Shown here piece after piece: positions 9,240-17,780 of a stretch of 64,000 nt of DNA (the first letter of the stretch is position 1; each line of letters begins with the position of its first letter). A program made the translations under genes and the position numbers. Source of the DNA: Oscillospiraceae bacterium (GTDB taxonomy: Bacteria > Bacillota_A > Clostridia > Oscillospirales > Ruminococcaceae). The stretch spans positions 50,769-114,768 of the forward strand of contig JAFWUX010000237.1 in the NCBI GenBank assembly GCA_017523995.1, read 5' to 3'. The notes under the pieces were generated by a model. The model was not told where the DNA came from. It saw only the letters and a program-made list of their open reading frames with translations, and ran no database searches.

Positions 9240-10855
9240 ATCGTTTTCCGCACCTCAATGGTGTGTTTCGTGCGCTGCTGCTGGTTATCTGCGTATGCGT
9301 TGTATCCATATGCTTTTTGTTCCTTCCGTTTCCGAAGGCGACGGAGACACAGCAGCGCAAATACAGCTATTATCGCTATCTTTCCGGCTCTGCATCGGAT
9401 GACTCCCTTGCTGCCGATGAGCTGCATCCCGATTCCTATCAGCTCAATCTCCCCGAGATCAGTCAGGGACACTTCAAACGGCGGATCGAGGCAGAGTCCT
9501 TAAAGCTGCCGGATAAACTGAAAGCATTGACAAAGCGCAGCGGCTATTCCGGAAAAGGATATGTCGGTTCGCTGCCTGCACATACCGAATCTGCGCTCAC
9601 CTGCTCTGTGACCATTCCGCGCACGCAGCACTATTGTATTACAGTCTGCGCTGCGGCTTCTCAGACCGGCTCGCATGCACTGCGTGTCAATGACGAGATC
9701 GTCTCGCAGTTTACGATTGATGATGCGGATCACTTCACGATGGTGACGTTTTATGGCATCTTCCTTGAAAAGGGCAAGGCTGACATTGCGGTGGATACAA
9801 TTGATACAAAGCTTGATATTGACTATATAGAGCTTGCGGATGATGCGTCAGTCTATCAGACGGATTTCTCTGTTCGGGATACGCTGTGCAATCCGGAGGC
9901 TTCTGATGAAGCACAGCAGCTTTACCGGTTTCTGCTTGAGAACTGGGAGCAGAAAATAATCACCGGTCAATATGTTTCCGATGAAAATGACCGTGAGCTG
10001 CAGATGATCTATCAGCAGACCGGGCAGCTCCCTGCGATCCGGTTCAGTCTGATCGGCTCCGGCGATAACCGCGAGCAGATCGACGCTGCGATTGACTGGA
10101 ATGTCTACATGCAGGGCATTGTCGGGCTGATGTGGCAGTGGAATGCGCCCGGCTCGGATTCAGTTTACGCAGAGGATACGGATTTTGATCTGCAGGCGGC
10201 TTTGCGGCATAAGGACATGCAGAAGCTTGCGATGCTCTCTGATGCTGACGCTGCTGCGGAATCCGGCGCGATCCGTGAGGAGACGAAGCTTTTGCTGCAG
10301 GACATTGACCGCATTGCAGAAGCGTTGAAGCCCTTGAAAAATATGGATATTCCGGTGCTCTGGCGCCCGCTGCATGAAGCCGGCGGCGGCTGGTACTGGT
10401 GGGGCGCATCCGGCAGCGCTGCATATGAAAAGCTCTGGCAGCTGCTCTACTGCCGCATGACAGAATATCATCATCTGGATAACCTCATCTGGATCTGGAA
10501 CGGACAGAGCGCGGCATATCTTGTTCCGGAAAACACCTACGATATTGCTTCTGTGGATATTTATCTCCAGCCGAAGATGCAGTACGGCAGCCGCTATGAG
10601 CAGTTCCTTGCACTGAAAAAGCTCACCGGCGGCAGAAAGCTGCTTGCGCTCAGTGAATGCAGTGCGATTCCCGATCCGGAGATGATGCAGATCGACCGCT
10701 CTGTCTGGTCATTTTTCGGGCTCTGGTACGGCGATTATCTGATGAATCCGGACGGTACTTTCCGTGATGACTATTATTCAAGTAATGATTTGTACAATCT
10801 GTACAACTCGGAACTTGCTTTATCGCTGAATGATTTTCGGGCACAATACCAATAA
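9236..10855 (+). CDS. Membrane-anchored GH26 beta-mannanase-like enzyme with CBM35-like module
   Basis: Predicted endo-beta-1,4-mannanase of 539 residues. A membrane anchor (about 9-30) is followed by a CBM35-like module (about 80-202: RIEAESLKL, SGYSGKGYVG, DIDYIELAD) and a GH26 barrel (about 225-535). The likely acid/base is E381 in WRPLHEAGGGWYWWG and the nucleophile E474 in LALSECSAIP. TTG at 9236 overlaps the GH95 stop but has only a weak ribosome site; GTG at 9263, still before the anchor, is an alternative. The enzyme would sit on the outer face of the membrane and feed mannan pieces to the GH130 phosphorylase downstream. Confidence 0.85.
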   Translation: MNRFPHLNGVFRALLLVICVCVVSICFLFLPFPKATETQQRKYSYYRYLSGSASDDSLAADELHPDSYQLNLPEISQGHFKRRIEAESLKLPDKLKALTKRSGYSGKGYVGSLPAHTESALTCSVTIPRTQHYCITVCAAASQTGSHALRVNDEIVSQFTIDDADHFTMVTFYGIFLEKGKADIAVDTIDTKLDIDYIELADDASVYQTDFSVRDTLCNPEASDEAQQLYRFLLENWEQKIITGQYVSDENDRELQMIYQQTGQLPAIRFSLIGSGDNREQIDAAIDWNVYMQGIVGLMWQWNAPGSDSVYAEDTDFDLQAALRHKDMQKLAMLSDADAAAESGAIREETKLLLQDIDRIAEALKPLKNMDIPVLWRPLHEAGGGWYWWGASGSAAYEKLWQLLYCRMTEYHHLDNLIWIWNGQSAAYLVPENTYDIASVDIYLQPKMQYGSRYEQFLALKKLTGGRKLLALSECSAIPDPEMMQIDRSVWSFFGLWYGDYLMNPDGTFRDDYYSSNDLYNLYNSELALSLNDFRAQYQ

Positions 10856-10859
10856 TCTA

Positions 10860-10888
10860 TTGAAATTCATGCCAAATTGTGTTATAAT
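10860..10888 (+). promoter_or_regulatory. Promoter of the GH130 gene
   Basis: TTGAAA at 10860-10865, a 17-base spacer and TATAAT at 10883-10888, immediately after the GH26 stop. It gives the phosphorylase its own transcript. Confidence 0.8.
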
Positions 10889-10941
10889 AGCACCATAGAT
10901 TAAACGTGTTTAAACACGAACAGAAAGGCATGATTTTATTT

Positions 10942-11931
10942 ATGAAGGTTCAGGTTATCAACGGAACGCCGATTCCGAACATGCCCTGGCAGGAGAAACC
11001 TGCCGGCTGCAAGGACGTGATCTGGCGTTACGCGCAGAATCCGGTGATTCGGCGCGATCATCTCGAAATGTCCAACAGTATCTTTAACAGTGCAGTCGTT
11101 CCGTTTGAGGGCGGCTTTGCAGGTGTCTTTCGCGTGGATGATAAAGCGCGCAACATGGAACTGCATGCCGGTTTCTCGAAGGATGGTCTGAACTGGGAGA
11201 TCAGCGAGCAGCGCATCGAGTTTGTCAAGACCGATCCGACCATTCAGGATTTCCAGTACGGTTACGATCCGCGTGTCTGCTGGATCGAGGATCGCTTCTA
11301 TGTGACATGGTGCAATGCATATGGCTGGAAACCGACCATCGGCTGCGCTTATACCTTTGATTTCAAAACATTCTATCAGATCGAAAATGCATTCCTGCCG
11401 TTCAACCGCAACGGTGTTCTGTTTCCGCGCAAGATCGGCGGCAACTTCATGATGATGAGCCGTCCCTCTGACAGCGGCCATACGCCGTTCGGTGATATCT
11501 ACATTTCGCAGTCTCCGGATATGACCTTCTGGGGCAAACACCGCCATGTGATGAGCCCGAGCATGGGTTGGGAATCCACCAAAATCGGTGCGGGTCCGAT
11601 CCCGATTGAAACTGACCGCGGCTGGCTGATCTTCTATCACGGCGTGCTGACCTCCTGCAACGGTTATGTCTACAGCTTCTCGGCAGCACTTCTTGACAAA
11701 GATGAGCCGTGGAAGGTGCTCAAGCGCGGCAGAGAATATCTCATCAGTCCGCAGAAGGATTACGAGTGTGTCGGTGATGTGCCGAATGTCACATTCCCCT
11801 GCGCAAATCTCGTGGATTCCGAGACCGGACGCATTGCGATCTACTATGGCTGTGCAGATACATGCACAAGCCTTTGCTTCACCACCGTCGATGATGTCAT
11901 CGCGTGGCTGGATACACATTCTCAGGTATAA
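10942..11931 (+). CDS. GH130 beta-1,4-mannosyl phosphorylase
   Basis: Cytoplasmic phosphorylase expected to split beta-1,4-mannosyl linkages with phosphate, releasing mannose 1-phosphate. It has 329 residues, the usual five-bladed propeller length. Motifs such as [48 protein letters not shown]-like [13 protein letters not shown] and the phosphate-site region [19 protein letters not shown] match GH130. It resembles the mannosylglucose or manno-oligosaccharide phosphorylases of ruminococci, but the exact substrate cannot be fixed. ATG at 10942 is preferred over upstream in-frame starts because the protein then begins [13 protein letters not shown]. The location after a GH26 supports mannan use. 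Confidence 0.92.
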   Translation: MKVQVINGTPIPNMPWQEKPAGCKDVIWRYAQNPVIRRDHLEMSNSIFNSAVVPFEGGFAGVFRVDDKARNMELHAGFSKDGLNWEISEQRIEFVKTDPTIQDFQYGYDPRVCWIEDRFYVTWCNAYGWKPTIGCAYTFDFKTFYQIENAFLPFNRNGVLFPRKIGGNFMMMSRPSDSGHTPFGDIYISQSPDMTFWGKHRHVMSPSMGWESTKIGAGPIPIETDRGWLIFYHGVLTSCNGYVYSFSAALLDKDEPWKVLKRGREYLISPQKDYECVGDVPNVTFPCANLVDSETGRIAIYYGCADTCTSLCFTTVDDVIAWLDTHSQV

Positions 11932-11935
11932 TCAA

Positions 11936-11970
11936 AAAAGCAGCGGAGAAAAATTTTCTTCGCTGCTTTT
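11936..11970 (+). terminator. Terminator after the GH130 gene
   Basis: A 10-bp stem AAAAGCAGCG (11936-11945) with CGCTGCTTTT (11961-11970), ending in TTTT, five bases after the stop. Confidence 0.85.
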
Positions 11971-12041
11971 GTAATATTCTCAGCGGAACTGGTACTAATA
12001 TACAGAATCATGATTCAGAAACGAATAAGGAGGTGACGCTG

Positions 12042-12542
12042 ATGGATGCTTTCGAGGAAATATACCGGTCATTTCAGCCGGATGTATTTCGCTTTGTAAT
12101 GCGGCTTTCCGGCTGTGATCAGCATACTGCCGAGGAGCTGACGCAGGAAACATTCTATCAGGCGTTCCTCTCCTTCGGCAAATTCCGCGGCGAATGCAGC
12201 ATGCGGACATGGCTGTTTCAAATCGCCAAGAATGTATACGGGAAATATGTGCGCAGGGAGATGCGGCAGCGCGGCATTGCAGAAAAGCAGGAGGAACCGG
12301 TCGCCCAGCCGCCCGGCGAAGAACTGGAACATTCTGAAATGCTCGGAATTCTGCGCAGTCTGATTGGGAATCTCGAAGAACCGGCGCGCTCCGTTATGCA
12401 GTATCGCTTATACTCTGAGATGAGCTATGCGGAGATCGCGAGACTGCTGCAGATTCGCCCGAATACAGCTGCTGTTATCTATAACCGGACAGTTGTGAAG
12501 CTGCGGAATACTATGAAAGAGAGGTACGGCTATGAAATATGA
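12042..12542 (+). CDS. ECF RNA polymerase sigma factor
   Basis: An alternative sigma factor of 166 residues. Region 2 is at the N-terminus (YRSFQPDVFRFVMRLSGCDQHTAEELTQETFYQAFLSF, then MRTWLFQIAKN). Region 4 is at the C-terminus (LEEPARSVMQYRLYSEMSYAEIARLLQIRPNTAAVIYNRTVVKLR). ATG at 12042 follows a near-perfect AAGGAGGTGA at 12027-12036; a longer frame back to 11904 would run through the terminator and is rejected. The gene overlaps the next, a zinc anti-sigma gene, by 11 bases, the standard sigma/anti-sigma arrangement. The stimulus and regulon are unknown. Confidence 0.93.
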   Translation: MDAFEEIYRSFQPDVFRFVMRLSGCDQHTAEELTQETFYQAFLSFGKFRGECSMRTWLFQIAKNVYGKYVRREMRQRGIAEKQEEPVAQPPGEELEHSEMLGILRSLIGNLEEPARSVMQYRLYSEMSYAEIARLLQIRPNTAAVIYNRTVVKLRNTMKERYGYEI

Positions 12543-13467
12543 TCACGATATTATCCGTGACCTGATGCCCCTTTGCATTGACGGCATCGCCTCCGAAAAA
12601 AGTCAGAAGGCAGTTGAGGCGCATATCGCAGAATGCCCTGACTGCGCAAAGGAGTGGAAACAGATGAATACAAATATTGAACAATCAATACAGGAACCGC
12701 TGCCGGAACCGACAGCCAAATATGCAGAAACTGCAACCAGAGTCCGGAAAAAGAGCCGCTGGCTTCTGCTCCGTTCGACGCTGCTGATGCTTGCGGGCAT
12801 TTTCCTCGTGATGGTGCTCGGAAACTGGTATATCGGAAATCGTTATTCTTCCAAAACGCAGGCAAAACGATTTGTCCGCTCCAACTGGAGAGATGATGAA
12901 TGGATGCGCGAAGTTTATCATCTGGACGAAGTGTGCAGTTTTTCAAAGCTGGATCTGCATTTCACCGGGCAGATCACAACACCGGATCATAAAAACCGTG
13001 AAGTGTTTGTGACGGCAGATATCCCCGGTTCCGACCAGATCGGATTCTGGAGCAGTGTCATGAGCCGTGAAAATTCGCTGACGCTCGGCATGTGGGAGGA
13101 CGGCGGCGGCGGTTCCGGCGGCGTTTCAAAGGACGAGAAGCTGATCATGACGCCTGGTACTCTGCTTTATGAAAACGGCAGCAAATGCATGAACTACTGG
13201 ATGTTTTACGCACTGGATCCCAATGTCGCGCAGATTGTTGTGCAGGCATTCGGCGAGAAGCAGATTATCATTCCCGATAACGGGTTTGGCACAGTTTCCC
13301 GGAATTTGACGATGCAGGAACAGATGAATGACCGGAGCAGCTGGGATACCATCACTGAGGGTGAGGCACTTGATGCAAACGGAAAGGTGCTTTATCGCGT
13401 CGCGCCTGTTACACATCAGGAGAACAATGAAACCTTCACTTCCTATGAATGGAAAAAAGCAGAATAA
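12532..13467 (+). CDS. Membrane anti-sigma factor with zinc-finger domain
   Basis: Probable partner that holds the preceding sigma factor inactive. It has 311 residues: an N-terminal anti-sigma zinc-binding helix pair (MPLCIDGIASEKSQKAVEAHIAECPDCAKEW, about 11-43, with the HxxxCxxC cluster), a cytoplasmic linker, one membrane span (about 80-103) and a C-terminal extracellular sensor domain. The outer domain resembles nothing I can name; it has a Gly-rich stretch GGGGSGGV near 188. The overlap with the sigma gene implies coupled synthesis. A strong terminator follows. Confidence 0.85.
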   Translation: MKYDHDIIRDLMPLCIDGIASEKSQKAVEAHIAECPDCAKEWKQMNTNIEQSIQEPLPEPTAKYAETATRVRKKSRWLLLRSTLLMLAGIFLVMVLGNWYIGNRYSSKTQAKRFVRSNWRDDEWMREVYHLDEVCSFSKLDLHFTGQITTPDHKNREVFVTADIPGSDQIGFWSSVMSRENSLTLGMWEDGGGGSGGVSKDEKLIMTPGTLLYENGSKCMNYWMFYALDPNVAQIVVQAFGEKQIIIPDNGFGTVSRNLTMQEQMNDRSSWDTITEGEALDANGKVLYRVAPVTHQENNETFTSYEWKKAE

Positions 13468-13472
13468 TACTG

Positions 13473-13505
13473 AAAGCAGCCTGAGCGATCCTCGGGCTGC
13501 TTTTT
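13473..13505 (+). terminator. Terminator after the anti-sigma gene
   Basis: A 13-bp stem (13473-13485 with 13491-13503, one T-G pair, loop CGATC) running into TTTTT, six bases after the stop. Confidence 0.9.
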
Positions 13506-13510
13506 ATGGC

Positions 13511-13539
13511 TTGACGAATCCGGCAAAATAGAGTATAAT
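13511..13539 (+). promoter_or_regulatory. Promoter of the polyphosphate kinase gene
   Basis: TTGACG at 13511-13516, a 17-base spacer and TATAAT at 13534-13539. The start codon follows 37 bases later behind AAAGGAG. Confidence 0.85.
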
Positions 13540-13576
13540 TATAATATCTATATACTTCCGCAAAGGAGTAAATGCT

Positions 13577-15643
13577 ATGAAATCAGACTGTTTTGAAAAC
13601 CGCGAACTTTCGTGGCTTCGTTTCAATCAGAGAGTATTGGAGGAGGCACAGACCGAGAGTAATCCCCTGCTGGAACGGCTGTGCTTTACCGCCATTTTCC
13701 AGAGCAATCTGGATGAGTTCTTCCGCGTGCGTGTCGGCAATCTGCTGCGCAAACAGGATGAGGATCCGAAAAAGAAGGATTCGATCAGCAGAATGAAACC
13801 GAAGGAACAGCTCCGTGCGATCTATGAGCAGGTGCGTTCCCTTTCCTCTGCACGCGACGCCGCATTCCATGAGATCATGGATGCATTGCGCGCTGAGGGG
13901 CTTGAGCGTGTGACGATTCACTCCGCAACACCTGCCGAACAGGCACTGCTGGGCGAATGGTTCAAGCGTGAGATTCGTCCTGTTTCGCTGCCGGTGATTG
14001 TCGATAAGGGCAAGCAGGTGCCGTTCCTGCGAGACCGCGCGCTTTATGCGGTTCTGCGGCTGGAATCGAAATCCGGCGTGCGGATGGGCATTCTGCCGGT
14101 ATCGGATCAGTGTCAGCGGATTATCCGGCTCGGCAACAGCGGCAGATTTATCCTTGCTGAGGATGTGATCCTCGCCTATGCGCATACTGTATTCGGCAAT
14201 TCGCGCGTGATCGACCGCACGATTCTGCGCGTGACGCGTTCTGCAAGCATTACGCCCGAGGATATCGGCGCACTGCGAACCGGAGACACGCGCACAGATA
14301 TGGAATTGATGCTGGCGGAGCGCAACCGTCTGCCGATTGTCCGTCTGGAACTTTCGGAGACGTTCCATCAGCCTGCGCTGGAATATCTCTGCAAAAAGCT
14401 GGAAATCTCGATGGAGCAGGTGTTCTATGCAAAAGCGCCGCTTGATCTCTCCTTTGCCTATGAGTGCAAGAATATTGCAACGAACCCGAAGCTGCAGTAT
14501 CCGCGCATGGTGCCGCAGAAATCCTCTATGATCGCGGAAAACCGCGCGATGTTCACGCAGATCCGCAAGAAGGATATTCTGCTGAGCTATCCGTATGAAA
14601 GCATCCGCCCGTTTCTGCGTCTGCTGGATGAGGCTGCGGACGATCCGGCAGTTATCAGCATCCAGATTACGCTATACCGCATGGCGCGTGACAGCCGTGT
14701 GATTGCGGCGCTCTGTGAAGCTGCGGGCAGAGGCAAAGAGGTCACTGCACTGACAGAACTCCGTGCACGTTTCGATGAGCAGGGCAATATCGAATGGTCG
14801 AAGGTGCTCGAGCGCGCCGGTGTTCATGTGCTGTACGGACCGGAAAACTATAAGGTGCATTCCAAGCTGCTGCTGATTCACAGAAAGAACCGCGGCAAGA
14901 TTGAGACCTTTACGCAGATCGGCACCGGCAACTACAATGAGAAGACCGCTGCGATCTATACAGACTACTGCCTGATGACGGCTGATCCGCAGATCGGCGC
15001 AGATGCGGAGAATGTCTTTGCAGCGCTGAAACAGGATCAGCTGCCCGAACCGCAGCAGGAACTGCTTGTTGCGCCGTACGGTCTGCAGCCTGCCGTGCTG
15101 GATATGATTGACGCTGAAATCGAACATGCAAAAGACGGCGAGCCTGCTTATATCGGGCTGCGCATGAACGGTCTCTGCGATAAAAAAATCATGGAAAAGC
15201 TGATTGAAGCATCCTGCGCAGGCGTCTGGATTGAGCTGCTCGTGCGCGGTGTCTGCTGTCTGATTCCGCAGGTTCCCGGTCAGACCGAGCATATCGAGGT
15301 GCGCAGTATTGTCGGCAGATATCTCGAACACGGGCGCGTATATATCTTCGGTACACAGGATCGTATGCGCGTTTATCTCGGCTCTGCTGACCTGATGCCG
15401 CGCAATACGCTCAAGCGCGTTGAAATCTGTGCGCCAGTCAAGGATGCGGCGCTGAAACAGCGGCTCTATGATGAATTCCGGCTGCAGTTTGATGATCCGG
15501 TCAAGGCACGGATCCGCACAGCTGACGGCGATTACCATCTGCCCGAAGGCGGCAGCCCTGAGCAGATTTCGCAGGAGATTCTCCACCGTGCTGCATATGA
15601 GCGCGCGGCAGCATCTGATGAAATGAAAGAAGATACAGTATGA
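13577..15643 (+). CDS. ppk: Polyphosphate kinase
   Basis: Makes and breaks polyphosphate using ATP, usually at the membrane's inner face. It has 688 residues, the normal Ppk1 length. The N-terminal helical domain begins ENRELSWLRFNQRVLEEA, and SNLDEFFRVRVGNL follows. The two phospholipase-D-like halves are intact, with the catalytic-histidine motifs in AGVHVLYGPENYKVHSKLLLI (near 430) and in YLEHGRVYIFG (near 585). It overlaps the next permease gene by 4 bases (ATGA), so the two are co-translated. Confidence 0.97.
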   Translation: MKSDCFENRELSWLRFNQRVLEEAQTESNPLLERLCFTAIFQSNLDEFFRVRVGNLLRKQDEDPKKKDSISRMKPKEQLRAIYEQVRSLSSARDAAFHEIMDALRAEGLERVTIHSATPAEQALLGEWFKREIRPVSLPVIVDKGKQVPFLRDRALYAVLRLESKSGVRMGILPVSDQCQRIIRLGNSGRFILAEDVILAYAHTVFGNSRVIDRTILRVTRSASITPEDIGALRTGDTRTDMELMLAERNRLPIVRLELSETFHQPALEYLCKKLEISMEQVFYAKAPLDLSFAYECKNIATNPKLQYPRMVPQKSSMIAENRAMFTQIRKKDILLSYPYESIRPFLRLLDEAADDPAVISIQITLYRMARDSRVIAALCEAAGRGKEVTALTELRARFDEQGNIEWSKVLERAGVHVLYGPENYKVHSKLLLIHRKNRGKIETFTQIGTGNYNEKTAAIYTDYCLMTADPQIGADAENVFAALKQDQLPEPQQELLVAPYGLQPAVLDMIDAEIEHAKDGEPAYIGLRMNGLCDKKIMEKLIEASCAGVWIELLVRGVCCLIPQVPGQTEHIEVRSIVGRYLEHGRVYIFGTQDRMRVYLGSADLMPRNTLKRVEICAPVKDAALKQRLYDEFRLQFDDPVKARIRTADGDYHLPEGGSPEQISQEILHRAAYERAAASDEMKEDTV

Positions 15644-16959
15644 GAAACACATCTGATAAGGAAAACAAGCCGCACAGAAAAACAATGTTTCTGCTGGTCA
15701 CATACGGCATCCTGCTTTATATGGGACTGCAGAATTTCTCCTCGATCAAAAGCGTATTCATCTGGATATTTGCGATTCTCGAACCGGTCGCATACGGTAT
15801 CTGCATTGCGTTTGTGATCAACCTGTTCCTGAATCTGTTTCAGCGGAAAATCTTCCGCAGCATGGCGAATTCCGAGCATGCATGGGAGCGCAAACTCAAT
15901 CCGATCCTGAGTGCGATCTGCACAGGTCTCGTTGCGATGATTTTGCTCGCATTGATCATCTTCATGATTATCCCCCAGCTCACAACGGCTGTCAACACAC
16001 TGATTGAGAAAATGCCAAGCAGTCAGGATCAACTGCTGTCGATGGTTGAAGCGCAGCTGAACGCATGGAATGCCCCGTCCTTTATCATGGACAAGATCCG
16101 TGAATTCGATATGGACTGGGATACAACAATTGATTTTATCGGCAATCTGCTTGACGGTAAAGTTGAATCTGTGCTCGGTACGGCATTCACTGCGACACGC
16201 TCTGTGCTCTCGACTGCTACGAATCTCGTGCTCGGTCTGATCATTGCGATCTATCTGCTCAGTGCAAAAAAGCGTGTGCTTTACGTCGGGCATAAGATTA
16301 TTCAGCTTCTGACACCGAAGCGCTATCATGAACGGGTTTTCCGCGTGCTGCGCCTTGCAAATTCTTCTTTTGCGAGTTTCCTGACCGGACAGTTTATGGA
16401 GGCGATCATCATCGGTTCGCTCTGTACGCTCGGGCTTTATATCTTCCGTTTTCCCTATGCAGCAACAATCGGTATCCTGACCGGTATCACCGCCCTGCTC
16501 CCGATCATCGGTGCATGGATCGGCGGCGGCATCGGCGCGCTGCTGATCTGGGTGGAGGCGCCGGATCGTGTGCTCTGGTTTCTGGTGTTCATTCTGGCGC
16601 TCCAGCAAATTGAAGGTCAGTTTATCTATCCGCGTGTGGTTGGAAACTCGATCGGTCTGCCGGGGCTTCTAGTGCTGATCGCAGTCATTCTAGGCGGCGG
16701 ATTGGGCGGCATCTTCGGTATCATCTTTACAGTGCCGGTGTTCGCTATCATCTATCAGCTGCTCAAAGAAGCGATTGACCATATGCCGGAGGATGACGAA
16801 CCGGAGCCTGCATTGGCTGTTGCGGGAGCACCGTCTGATACCCCGCCTGTTCCGGAAATCATACCTGCACCTGAACAGCCGGAACCTGTGCCGACGGCAC
16901 AGACCGCCGTTCAATCAGCGCAAAAATCGCAGAAGAAACGCAGAAAACGCAAGCATTAA
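15640..16959 (+). CDS. AI-2E family membrane permease
   Basis: A polytopic membrane protein of 439 residues of the AI-2E/YdiK family, whose members are putative exporters or ion antiporters. About seven membrane spans are visible (near 15-45, 50-70, 90-115, 200-225, 260-290, 295-320, 340-370), with the family signature FLTGQFMEAIIIGSLCTLGLY and a Gly-rich loop GAWIGGGIGALLIW. The C-terminal 70 residues are a Pro/Ala/Glu tail ending in a Lys/Arg cluster, likely cytoplasmic. The true cargo is unknown. Overlap with ppk suggests a shared function, possibly phosphate or salt stress, but that is inference. Confidence 0.85.
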   Translation: MRNTSDKENKPHRKTMFLLVTYGILLYMGLQNFSSIKSVFIWIFAILEPVAYGICIAFVINLFLNLFQRKIFRSMANSEHAWERKLNPILSAICTGLVAMILLALIIFMIIPQLTTAVNTLIEKMPSSQDQLLSMVEAQLNAWNAPSFIMDKIREFDMDWDTTIDFIGNLLDGKVESVLGTAFTATRSVLSTATNLVLGLIIAIYLLSAKKRVLYVGHKIIQLLTPKRYHERVFRVLRLANSSFASFLTGQFMEAIIIGSLCTLGLYIFRFPYAATIGILTGITALLPIIGAWIGGGIGALLIWVEAPDRVLWFLVFILALQQIEGQFIYPRVVGNSIGLPGLLVLIAVILGGGLGGIFGIIFTVPVFAIIYQLLKEAIDHMPEDDEPEPALAVAGAPSDTPPVPEIIPAPEQPEPVPTAQTAVQSAQKSQKKRRKRKH

Positions 16960-16964
16960 CGCAG

Positions 16965-16995
16965 AAAAGCACATGTCACACGGCATGTGCTTTTT
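16965..16995 (+). terminator. Terminator after the permease gene
   Basis: An 11-bp stem AAAAGCACATG (16965-16975) with CATGTGCTTTT (16984-16994), followed by T's, six bases after the stop. Confidence 0.9.
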
Positions 16996-17008
16996 CTTTG
17001 TGAAATAC

Positions 17009-17037
17009 TTGACAAACAGATGCGAATATGCTATACT
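17009..17037 (+). promoter_or_regulatory. Promoter of the vitamin transporter/coaX operon
   Basis: A consensus TTGACA at 17009-17014, a 17-base spacer and TATACT at 17032-17037. The transcript would start near 17044, at the first base of the structured leader. Confidence 0.85.
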
Positions 17038-17042
17038 GTACT

Positions 17043-17126
17043 CGGACACACAATGTGCTGAAACTGGTACTTCCCGCCGAAGACCGGATTTCCGCTTGAG
17101 GAGCTGTGTCCGCTCGGCGATGTCCG
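17043..17126 (+). ncRNA. Candidate pan-like RNA motif in the leader of the S-component/coaX operon
   Basis: A 5' leader with a long hairpin. GAAA(60-63)-CUGGU(64-68)-bulged A69-CUUC(70-73) pairs across loop CCGCC (17074-17078) with GAAG(79-82)-ACCGG(83-87)-bulged A88-UUUC(89-92). The helix thus has 13 pairs and one bulged adenine on each strand. The published pan motif is described, as I recall, as a stem with two conserved bulged A residues in front of pantothenate genes. An outer 8-bp pairing, CGGACACA 17043-17050 with TGTGTCCG 17105-17112, encloses it. TGTCCG at 17121-17126 could compete for the same 5' strand. The coaX context supports a pantothenate link; class membership was not tested. 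Confidence 0.55.
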
Positions 17127-17175
17127 TGCTTGTATTGTATCCCGCATGGGAATAATAACAGGAGGAGGCATTTAT

Positions 17176-17766
17176 ATGTCAAAGAAATTATCAGTTCAGA
17201 CTCTGGTCGGAATGGGCATTCTGACCGCAATCGTAATTGTGCTGCAGGGAATCGGCAGCGCGATTCACTTCGGACCGTTCAGCATCACGCTTGTGCTGGC
17301 TCCGATTATCATCGGTGCAGCGCTCTACGGCTGGAAGGCAGGCGCGTGGCTCGGATTTGTATTCGGTGTCATGGTTCTCGCAACCGATGCTGCTGCGTTC
17401 CTTGCGATCAATGTACCGGGCACAATTATTACCTGCATCATGAAGGGCATGCTTGCAGGTGCTGCTGCCGGTGCGGTATATAAGCTGCTGGAGAAGAAAA
17501 ATCAGTGGGTTGCTGTTCTGACTGCCGGTGTTGTCTGCCCGGTGGTGAATACCGGCGTATTTCTGATCGGCTGTGTGCTGTTTTTCCTGAGCACAATCAA
17601 GGAATGGGGCGCAGCAAGCGGCTATGAAAATGTCGGCGCATATTTCCTGTTCGGATTTGTCGGACTCAACTTTCTTGTTGAGATGGGCATCAATCTCGTT
17701 CTCAGCACCGCGATTGTCAGAATTCTGAATATTATCAAGAAGCCGGAAACTGCATCGGCTGAATAA
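17176..17766 (+). CDS. ECF transporter S-component, probably for pantothenate
   Basis: The substrate-binding membrane subunit of an energy-coupling-factor vitamin transporter, 196 residues with about six membrane spans. It has the usual S-component beginning (VQTLVGMGILTAIVIVLQGIG) and a PGTIITCIMKGMLAGAAAGAVYKLL segment. The shared energising subunits (EcfA, EcfA', EcfT) are not in the window, as expected for a group II system. ATG at 17176 has GGAGGAGG 7 bases upstream; a GTG-type extension to 17146 is rejected. Because coaX follows after 14 bases and a pan-like leader precedes it, pantothenate is the most likely substrate, but this is inferred. Confidence 0.8.
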   Translation: MSKKLSVQTLVGMGILTAIVIVLQGIGSAIHFGPFSITLVLAPIIIGAALYGWKAGAWLGFVFGVMVLATDAAAFLAINVPGTIITCIMKGMLAGAAAGAVYKLLEKKNQWVAVLTAGVVCPVVNTGVFLIGCVLFFLSTIKEWGAASGYENVGAYFLFGFVGLNFLVEMGINLVLSTAIVRILNIIKKPETASAE

Positions 17767-17780
17767 GAAAGGATAGCTGC

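Noticed and set aside
11988..17071. Shared 10-mer AACTGGTACT at 11988-11997 and 17062-17071
   Set aside because: The second copy is part of the hairpin and the first lies in an unrelated leader; a chance match is likely.
17043..17126. TPP, FMN, THF or preQ1 riboswitch in the transporter leader
   Set aside because: None of the conserved core sequences I know for these classes are present; the two-bulge hairpin fits the pan motif better.
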